From the NCBI RefSeq assembly GCF_002953215.1, contig NZ_CP026378.1, positions 2,400,540 to 2,464,539 of the forward strand: DNA of 64,000 nucleotides. Direction: 5' to 3'. The DNA comes from Mixta calida (lineage in GTDB: Bacteria; Pseudomonadota; Gammaproteobacteria; Enterobacterales; Enterobacteriaceae). Under the pieces are notes generated by a model. It ran no database searches and was not told the DNA's origin. It saw nothing but the letters and a program-made list of their open reading frames with translations. The position numbers and the translations under genes were made by a program. Of the stretch, positions 59,549 to 64,000 are shown piece by piece; within the stretch, counting starts at the first letter, position 1; each line of letters starts with the position of its first letter.

Positions 59549-59580
59549 GAAGCCTGACGGTCTGACCACCGTTGGGCTTC
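59549..59580 (-). promoter_or_regulatory. stem-loop between Arc-like and BRO-N genes
   Basis: GAAGCC (59549-59554) pairs with GGCTTC (59575-59580), continued by ACGGT/ACCGT after a small internal loop. It lies in the mRNA gap after the Arc-like stop and before the BRO-N ribosome binding site. It has no T run, so it would act on translation or stability rather than end the transcript. Confidence 0.5.
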
Positions 59581-59582
59581 TG

Positions 59583-59729
59583 TCATTCTGGGCACTTCAC
59601 ACCTTGGCGTTCTGCATACTCTCTCATCGCCCTCACCGCCTCCTTGCTAAAAGAGCGATCACCCTTTTGCGCCAACTCCTCCATCACCTTCTCAAGCCAC
59701 TCAGGCATCCGCAGTGTTTTAACTTTCAT
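59583..59729 (-). CDS. arc: Arc-like ribbon-helix-helix repressor
   Basis: 48 aa from the ATG at 59729, with GGAG 6 bp upstream. Short strand KVKTLRMPEWL followed by two helices (EKVMEELAQKGDRSFSKEAV, RAMREYAERQG), the size and layout of P22 Arc (53 aa). Arc represses its own operon with ant. A longer frame to 59822 runs through the promoter and operators and is rejected. Confidence 0.78.
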   Translation of the reverse strand: MKVKTLRMPEWLEKVMEELAQKGDRSFSKEAVRAMREYAERQGVKCPE

Positions 59730-59749
59730 TTTTAACTCCATATGTATTT

Positions 59750-59799
59750 GGTATGCATACATAGTATTTTGGTACGCATTGCTAGTCAATAGGTATGCA
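59750..59799. promoter_or_regulatory. three operator repeats GGTAYGCA at 21-bp spacing
   Basis: GGTATGCA (59750-59757), GGTACGCA (59771-59778) and GGTATGCA (59792-59799) are direct repeats with exact 21-bp steps, two turns of B-DNA, so they face the same side. They lie between the divergent Arc-like and Mnt-like genes: one at the Arc-like start site, one in its promoter spacer, one just upstream of its -35. Confidence 0.75.
59761..59789 (-). promoter_or_regulatory. promoter of the Arc-like/antirepressor operon
   Basis: Minus-strand -35 TTGACT (59789-59784), 17-bp spacer, -10 TACTAT (59766-59761). The start would be near 59754, 25 nt before the Arc-like ATG. The operator repeats flank and overlap it. 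Confidence 0.7.
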
Positions 59800-59807
59800 G
59801 TTAATAT
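59779..59807 (+). promoter_or_regulatory. candidate promoter of the Mnt-like gene
   Basis: Plus-strand TTGCTA (59779-59784), 17-bp spacer, TAATAT (59802-59807); four of six matches in each box. The third operator repeat lies in its spacer. It overlaps the opposite promoter, so the two would compete. Confidence 0.45.
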
Positions 59808-59829
59808 TCGTTCAATTATCAATTTTAAA

Positions 59830-60165
59830 ATGGGGACGCGTGGGCATCTAAAGGTCGCTCGTGCGGTAGCTATGGCTGAAAGAAAGTACAGACACCCTCA
59901 AGTAAACCTAAGGCTCCCTGAAGAGTTAAAAGAACACATCGCCGTAATGGCCGAAAGGAATAAGCGATCAGCTAACGCGGAGATGGTTGCGGCTATAGAA
60001 GCTTGGGTTAATGCTGATAAAGACCCATACCCTCAATCAGAAGACGCCACCGTAATTATGAAGAAGTCTGATCTTCGGTTGTTGATCGATGAGGTTTTAG
60101 AGAGCGCGATGAAGGACGTGATAGAAGGTTACGACCCTAATTCTAAAAACAAAAATCCCAGCTGA
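59830..60165 (+). CDS. Mnt-like ribbon-helix-helix repressor
   Basis: 111 aa from the ATG at 59830, or 97 aa from 59872 (MAERKYRHPQVNLRLPEELK); neither has a clear ribosome binding site. The RHH core HPQVNLRLPEELKEHIAVMA and RNKRSANAEMVAAIEAWV is like P22 Arc and Mnt. A C-terminal helical part (SDLRLLIDEVLESAMKDVIE) could form a coiled coil, as the Mnt tetramer domain does. It is divergent from the Arc-like gene; P22 mnt and arc are arranged likewise. Confidence 0.78.
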   Translation: MGTRGHLKVARAVAMAERKYRHPQVNLRLPEELKEHIAVMAERNKRSANAEMVAAIEAWVNADKDPYPQSEDATVIMKKSDLRLLIDEVLESAMKDVIEGYDPNSKNKNPS

Positions 60166-60197
60166 TCACCCTCAACAGCACGTATCAAAGGATAAAA

Positions 60198-60512
60198 ATG
60201 AATTCCCCCTTTGTAGCAGCAATCCTGATCTCATTATCAGCTCCAGCTCTTGCTCTTAATGCCGAGAATTTTAGCGGGCTTGAAGGTTATACCGTTACCG
60301 CAGTAACTCGAGTCGATGGAGATTTTGAGGGCTGTGAATATGACAAAAAAATCAAACTGCTAAATGGGTGGGTACTCTCCTGCCAAACGTACCACTATCA
60401 CTACGCTTATTCACCATCAGTGGCTGTTTTGACCAAGGATGCGGGCCAAGGTTATATCATCAAGGCGATTATTGATGATGATATTTATGATATGGAGCCT
60501 ATCGCAAAATGA
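60198..60512 (+). CDS. small secreted protein, phage cargo (moron)
   Basis: 104 aa with a good ribosome binding site (AAAGGATAAAA). Signal peptide MNSPFVAAILISLSAPALA, mature part of about 84 aa with two cysteines (FEGCEYD, LSCQTYHYHY) and an acidic C-terminus (IIDDDIYDMEP). It is probably periplasmic. It follows the Mnt-like gene by 32 bp and would be cotranscribed. I do not recognise the family. Confidence 0.65.
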   Translation: MNSPFVAAILISLSAPALALNAENFSGLEGYTVTAVTRVDGDFEGCEYDKKIKLLNGWVLSCQTYHYHYAYSPSVAVLTKDAGQGYIIKAIIDDDIYDMEPIAK

Positions 60513-61291
60513 ACAAGCCCACCTGAGTGGGCTACTTGTTTCCCCCTGCTTCCGCTCCCACTCCGTCCGGTCGGCGTCATCCAGAGCAAAGATAGCTGCC
60601 TCGAACTCTTCCGGGTCGATTTGCAGCGGCTTCATTCTCAGATAGACATTGATGTCATCCAGGCTCAGGGGAAGCGGCGTAGCGGCCATGCCTGTATATT
60701 TCCGACCGCGGGTGATGACGGCGTAGGCGTTGAGTATCTCCGTGCATACGCCATCAACATCCGGCTCAGGTATTGCCGGCAGCCCTAGTTTTTCGCGTCG
60801 CCAGCGGTTCTTTTCGCCCTGCTCTCCGCCGAACTGCCTCAGCCAGCTTTGGGCTTCGAGGACTTTCCCACCGTTTCTTTCTTCTGCTCTTCCTTGCCTT
60901 CCGCAATGTCCGAAGCGGTACTCAGCACAGCCCAGTACAGTTCTGGATGCTGCAGCATGAGCGCCTTGCCCTTCTCAGGGGTGTAATCGACAGCCTGCTC
61001 CTTGCCATCAACCTCTTCGCCAACGCCTTCCCAGTCCAGCAAGAGATGCTTGGCAACAGAATCAATCAGCAGGTCATCAGAGATGTCTGTAACGTCGATT
61101 TCAGCCGGATTGAACTCAGGAGTCCCTACCTTAAATCGGTCGTCCAGCTTGCTGATATGGCGCCGCACCATCGCATTATGAGAGCGAAATGCCGGATTAC
61201 TGATGGCGCATACTTTCAGCTTCAGGCCTTCCATGGGTTCAATCCAGCGTTCTGAGTTGGCGTCAAATTTTGGTGTTTTGAGAATGAGCAT
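60417..61291 (-). CDS. tail assembly chaperone fusion GT (by -1 frameshift)
   Basis: The G frame (60839-61291) shifts -1 at GGGAAAG (60863-60869) and continues in the T frame (VLEAQSWLRQFGGEQGEKNR, GLPAIPEPDVDG, then MAATPLPLSLDDINVYLRMK) down to a stop at 60417. The T part up to WERKQGE looks like the usual gpT-type sequence. The last 41 or so codons cross the cassette terminator and run antisense through the secreted-protein gene, so the C-terminus is probably not original. GT recruits tail tube subunits to the tape measure. Confidence 0.75.
60512..60541. terminator. terminator at the right edge of the cassette
   Basis: Stem GCCCAC/GTGGGC (60517-60522, 60527-60532) within AACAAG...CTTGTT, just after the stop of the secreted-protein gene. 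It ends the plus-strand transcript; it is also the place where gpT-like similarity ends on the minus strand. Confidence 0.7.
60839..61291 (-). CDS. tail assembly chaperone G
   Basis: 150 aa, acidic, helical (FDANSERWIEPMEGLKLKVC, DISDDLLIDSVAKHLLLDWE), ending in a Lys/Glu-rich tail. It sits between the major tail protein and the tape measure gene, the place of lambda gpG. The stop at 60839 is bypassed by frameshifting to make GT. Not part of the virion in lambda. Confidence 0.83.
   Translation of the reverse strand: MLILKTPKFDANSERWIEPMEGLKLKVCAISNPAFRSHNAMVRRHISKLDDRFKVGTPEFNPAEIDVTDISDDLLIDSVAKHLLLDWEGVGEEVDGKEQAVDYTPEKGKALMLQHPELYWAVLSTASDIAEGKEEQKKETVGKSSKPKAG
60863..60869 (-). other. 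slippery heptamer GGGAAAG for -1 frameshift
   Basis: Read on the minus strand as G GGA AAG in the G frame, re-paired as GGG AAA G; it lies 8 codons before the G stop. It is identical to the heptamer known for lambda G-T. The new frame stays open for about 148 codons. Confidence 0.85.
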
Positions 61292-61336
61292 ATTTATCCC
61301 TGTGAGCGGCCCGCCTCACCGGGCGGGCAATCAAAA

Positions 61337-62512
61337 TTAAGGAGCTGCGTTAACCGTGATGGCTGTGGTGGCGGTGAATGTGCGCACTTTAGCCGTTATG
61401 GTTGCGCTACCCTCTGCCACGCGCGTTACCTCTGCTGTTTTCTGTCCGGTTGAAGCAACGGTTGCTACCGATGGGTCAGAAGACTCCCACTGGACTGTAT
61501 CCGTAGCATCGGACGGCGTGAGGTTTGCGGTAAGGGTTACTGTCGAGCCGACCGCGCCAGTTGATGTGGCAGGTGTAACTGTGATGCCAGTTGACGGAGT
61601 GATTTCTGCACGGGTGATAGTTGGCGGCGTATCTGCTGCGGTGATATTCAGCTGAACCTGCACGATATCGGTGTTGCCACCGTCCGGCCAGTCCCCATCT
61701 ACCTGCACCGCCGGGAAATCAAACACGTATTTCCCTTCGTCATTTTCCAGCGTGAAACTGAAAGGCATCGTGCCGCCGGTCAGTGTTTTACTCCAGGCGT
61801 TATAGGCATCCTTCGACCAGGACAGCGTGATGCTGCCAGATGGGGTAAAAGTGGTCGGGATGTTGGCGCCGGCGAACGGGTTGCCGCTGCCGATACAGCG
61901 TTGCGTCTGCAGGTTGTTATCGAACTGGATGTTGAAGGTATCAACGCAGAAGCCTTCCCCGCCGGACACGCCATTCAGGGAGATAGCGGTAACCTGTTTA
62001 AAGGTGTAACGCAGCTCGCCAGCATTATCGACCGGGTTAGAAAAGTAACTGGTGTCATCAGCTTTTGAATCGAAGCCCAGCCCGGCGAAAGTTACCGTGG
62101 CAGTGATATCGCCGTCATTTGGAATTGCCAGTTGGAAAGTGCCGACCTGACAGCCGCGGGCAATGGATGCGACGCCAATATCCTCAGCGTATGATGCGAC
62201 CGAGAACGCAATGCGATCGTTACCCATTGTGAGCGTGTCGTCATCCCACTCAGCGCCAAAGCATGATGCGAGAAAGTCATCATGCTGGCCCCAGCGGAAT
62301 TTTGTTCCGACATCACCACCGACATCGACAGTACCGGTCGAGCGTCCCTGCGCCATGCGAGAGCCGCCGATTTCATCATTGTCGATCATGTTTTGAGATG
62401 GGCCCACACCGAAGCTACTGCGCTTCAGCAGGTTCCATGTGCCTGTAGATGGCGTCGTGCCGGGCGTGGTTTCGCGAATATACGCGGTAACGACCTTAGC
62501 GCCTGAACTCAT
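61337..62512 (-). CDS. major tail (tube) protein with C-terminal Ig-like domain
   Basis: 391 aa. The N-terminal about 295 residues are the tube protein (MSSGAKVVTAYIRETTPGTT, GDVGTKFRWGQHDDFLASCF). Residues about 300-391 are a BIG2-type Ig-like domain (LTPSDATDTVQWESSDPSVA, EGSATITAK), as on the lambda gpV surface. It builds the noncontractile tail tube. 25 bp after the tail terminator gene. Confidence 0.9.
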   Translation of the reverse strand: MSSGAKVVTAYIRETTPGTTPSTGTWNLLKRSSFGVGPSQNMIDNDEIGGSRMAQGRSTGTVDVGGDVGTKFRWGQHDDFLASCFGAEWDDDTLTMGNDRIAFSVASYAEDIGVASIARGCQVGTFQLAIPNDGDITATVTFAGLGFDSKADDTSYFSNPVDNAGELRYTFKQVTAISLNGVSGGEGFCVDTFNIQFDNNLQTQRCIGSGNPFAGANIPTTFTPSGSITLSWSKDAYNAWSKTLTGGTMPFSFTLENDEGKYVFDFPAVQVDGDWPDGGNTDIVQVQLNITAADTPPTITRAEITPSTGITVTPATSTGAVGSTVTLTANLTPSDATDTVQWESSDPSVATVASTGQKTAEVTRVAEGSATITAKVRTFTATTAITVNAAP

Positions 62513-62536
62513 AATGTTTCTCCAGAATTGTGCGCC

Positions 62537-62929
62537 CTACACGGCGCGGTAAGGTATTTGAATATTCATCTGCGCCCAGCCATCTGTTTCACCGGCATCT
62601 ACAGCTGATACAGAGAAGTAATCCAGCCGCCCGTCAGTCTGGAACTCAAATAGCTCGCAAAGCTTGTCGGCGGTCTGCGTGATGAGTAGCGAGCCGGAAC
62701 CAGCTGGCACAAAAATTTGGATAACAACAATCCCCGTTCGCTGCACAACAGGCCCGGCGCCGATTTCATTCGCCGCTGCCAAACCAGGGATATTGGTCAG
62801 CCGCGCCCAGATAGCTTTGCCTGACGGGTCATAGGTTTTATCGTTGGGGTAGCGCACATCCTCAGAGGCAATAGCCGTCTGCGCCGTCATGCGCGTGATG
62901 ACAGCGTTTCTGATTTCTGTGAGGGTCAT
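62537..62929 (-). CDS. tail terminator protein (DUF4128-like)
   Basis: 130 aa (MTLTEIRNAVITRMTAQTAI, WARLTNIPGLAAANEIG, VIQIFVPAG). The size, ferredoxin-like pattern and place before the major tail protein fit a lambda gpU-type tail terminator. It overlaps the upstream gp10-like gene by 4 bp. Confidence 0.8.
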   Translation of the reverse strand: MTLTEIRNAVITRMTAQTAIASEDVRYPNDKTYDPSGKAIWARLTNIPGLAAANEIGAGPVVQRTGIVVIQIFVPAGSGSLLITQTADKLCELFEFQTDGRLDYFSVSAVDAGETDGWAQMNIQIPYRAV

Positions 62930-63306
62930 TTGTAGGCCTGAGTTACACCGTGGAATGAAACGCCGTAGACGCCTGCGGGAGCCTGCTGTGAATGGCCGTT
63001 TTCCAGCGTCTCAGCGTATGGCAGGTTGTTCTGGATATAGATGACCGAATAAGGTTTTCCATTAGCAATTACAGCACTTCCACGCTGGATTGCTTCTGCC
63101 CCTGATTTGTCGCCCCCTTCCAGTTGTCCGTAATCAGCTGAGCCAAGGCTTACCACGTTATTGTTACGGAAGCGGCCAGTATCCACCGGAGACCGTTGAA
63201 CAATTTCAGTGAGCAGCGCCATCGAGATGATGCGGAGCTTCTTACCAACATCTTCCTCAACCAGTCCGGCAAACAAGGTCGGGTCGTTATCCCATCCTTT
63301 AGCCAT
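62926..63306 (-). CDS. HK97 gp10-like tail completion protein
   Basis: 126 aa from the ATG at 63306 (a GTG at 63309 is possible). It has VQRSPVDTGRFRNNNVVSLG and LPYAETLENGHSQQAPAG, the signature of the gp10/gpZ family that joins head and tail. The start overlaps the upstream stop (TGATG). Confidence 0.85.
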   Translation of the reverse strand: MAKGWDNDPTLFAGLVEEDVGKKLRIISMALLTEIVQRSPVDTGRFRNNNVVSLGSADYGQLEGGDKSGAEAIQRGSAVIANGKPYSVIYIQNNLPYAETLENGHSQQAPAGVYGVSFHGVTQAYK

Positions 63307-63689
63307 CACTTCCTCCTCAGCTGCATGCGGTAGGTGGCAGATGCAGGGTCAGCCGTCAGGGTCACGATGCGGTAGACTTGCGGGCTCCCTGTCGCGAGGT
63401 CTGGCGCCGTGATTACATGCCCTTCACCAGGAATATTTGTCACCTCATTAGCCAGCGCGGTCAGCCTGAGGTCACCATGGAGGATGTTCACGCCATCGAT
63501 ACGACTCAGTTCATAGCGTGACAGAACGCCGCGGCCGGTGTAGCTGACTGTTGTCTCGCCGCCGGTTTCCGTTACCGGGTCCCATCCTGCCTGAACCGTG
63601 TAGCTGCCTGTGAAGTCATACACAGCGTCGGCAAGGTCAGTGTCGAATGCCTCTGCTATTTCAGCCTGTAGTTCGTCTCGAATACCCAT
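63306..63689 (-). CDS. head-tail joining (head closure) protein
   Basis: 127 aa from the ATG at 63689 (MGIRDELQAEIAEAFDTDLA), chosen because it overlaps the upstream stop (TAATG). A beta-rich protein with SYTVQAGWDPVTETGGETTV, RYELSRIDGVNILHGD and RIVTLTADPASATYRMQLR. Its place between connector and gp10-like genes indicates a head closure role; family not named with certainty. Confidence 0.72.
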   Translation of the reverse strand: MGIRDELQAEIAEAFDTDLADAVYDFTGSYTVQAGWDPVTETGGETTVSYTGRGVLSRYELSRIDGVNILHGDLRLTALANEVTNIPGEGHVITAPDLATGSPQVYRIVTLTADPASATYRMQLRRK

Positions 63690-64000
63690 TAGCGGTACAC
63701 CCTGAAAGCGAGAGGATTGCTGCGCCATGGTTTAAGCAGGGCGAGAGCCAACTGAACGTCTTCAGGCAGTGACGTGTTTCCTACAGACTGAGATGAAGCG
63801 TAACTTTTCGTCACTCTTACCCCATCGGCATCGACCGTTTTACTGGTCAGCGCACCGGATTCAACCTGCTGCTTATAGAGCACGCCTGCAGCCGAAGCAG
63901 AGGCAAGAAACGCGCCAGCCATCTTCACATCGTCAGGGGTTGCGTCAGTAATGCCCTGCAGATTAAGCGCTGTGAGATAAGCATTAGCCTGAAGCACCGC
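63689..64000 (-). CDS. head-tail connector-like protein, 5' end outside window
   Basis: At least 103 codons, open to the right edge of the window. The visible part (TALNLQGITDATPDDVKMAG, the central ASAAGVLYKQQVESGALT and the end ALALLKPWRSNPLAFRVYR) resembles the DnaT-like or connector-type proteins at the start of siphophage head-tail joining modules. The apparent GTG at 63997 is not taken as start, since the frame stays open. Confidence 0.65.
   Translation of the reverse strand, partial: AVLQANAYLTALNLQGITDATPDDVKMAGAFLASASAAGVLYKQQVESGALTSKTVDADGVRVTKSYASSQSVGNTSLPEDVQLALALLKPWRSNPLAFRVYR

Larger units (their letters stand above)
47888..64000. mobile_element. siphophage-type prophage, left end to beyond window
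   Basis: From about 47.89 kb everything reads as phage: tail fibre, tip proteins, tape measure, tail tube, connectors, and an Arc/antirepressor cassette. The left border is where yoaB homology stops (about 47885-47892). Late genes are on the minus strand and are packed with stop-start overlaps. Integrase, lysis, immunity and packaging genes and the other attachment site are outside the window, so intactness cannot be judged. The tail genes seen are all open. Confidence 0.93.

Noticed and set aside
59730-59822. Longer Arc-like protein starting at 59822
   Set aside because: The extension covers the promoter and operator repeats; the ATG at 59729 has a good ribosome binding site and gives the Arc size.

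Overview
The window is enterobacterial chromosome, most likely from the Erwiniaceae (a Pantoea, Mixta or Erwinia relative). Almost every chromosomal protein reads as a close homologue of an Escherichia coli protein. Gene blocks known from E. coli are kept but joined in a different order: galU-rssB-rssA-ychJ-purU-tyrT, then xthA/topB/selD/ydjA/sppA/ansA/pncA/msrB/gapA/yeaD/yeaE/mipA/prkA/yeaH, then cvrA/dadX/dadA/ycgB/fadR/nhaB/dsbB/ycgNML/minCDE, then rnd/fadD/yeaY/tsaB/yoaA/yoaB. The family assignment is an inference from gene content and protein similarity recalled from memory, not from a search.

Layout. 1-5.9 kb: 3' end of hns, a galU-ugd-uge sugar-nucleotide operon (UDP-glucose to UDP-glucuronate to UDP-galacturonate for polysaccharide or LPS), and rssAB, which controls sigma-S turnover. 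5.9-8.1 kb: ychJ, purU and two tandem tRNA-Tyr genes followed by long direct repeats that begin inside the tRNA 3' end. 8.1-16.7 kb: xthA, ynjH, topB, a selD remnant with its middle missing, ydjA, sppA, ansA-pncA, yeaC-msrB. 17-24.4 kb: gapA, yeaD, yeaE, mipA and prkA-yeaH with a clear sigma-54 promoter. 24.6-25.4 kb: a stand-alone KilAC antirepressor-type gene behind a LexA (SOS) box. 25.5-47.8 kb: cvrA, a small unknown gene, an MFS exporter, dadAX, ycgB, fadR/nhaB, dsbB, ycgN/M/L with an extra lytic transglycosylase, minCDE, rnd, fadD, yeaY, tsaB, yoaA.

At about 47.89 kb the chromosome ends abruptly inside the 15th-17th codon of yoaB (RidA family). A siphophage-type prophage starts there and runs past the end of the window. 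Its late genes lie on the minus strand in the usual order, read from 64.0 down to 48.0 kb: head-tail connector, head closure, gp10-like, tail terminator, major tail protein with an Ig-like domain, G/GT chaperones with a GGGAAAG slippery site, tape measure, M-, L-, K- and J-like tip proteins, a second tip-associated protein and a tail fibre.

The most interesting part is a self-contained cassette wedged between gpT and the tape measure gene (57.49-60.54 kb), with a terminator at each edge. It holds two divergent ribbon-helix-helix repressors (Arc-like and Mnt-like) around a control region with three GGTAYGCA repeats exactly 21 bp apart, two antirepressor-type genes (BRO-N and ORF6N), a lipoprotein and a small secreted protein. 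On the opposite strand over the ribosome binding site of the ORF6N gene sits a promoter-plus-terminator pair that would make an RNA of about 75-80 nt, the same arrangement as the sar antisense RNA of phage P22 immI. With the SOS-box antirepressor gene 33 kb away in the chromosome, the window suggests two separately controlled antirepressor systems that could act on this or other prophages.
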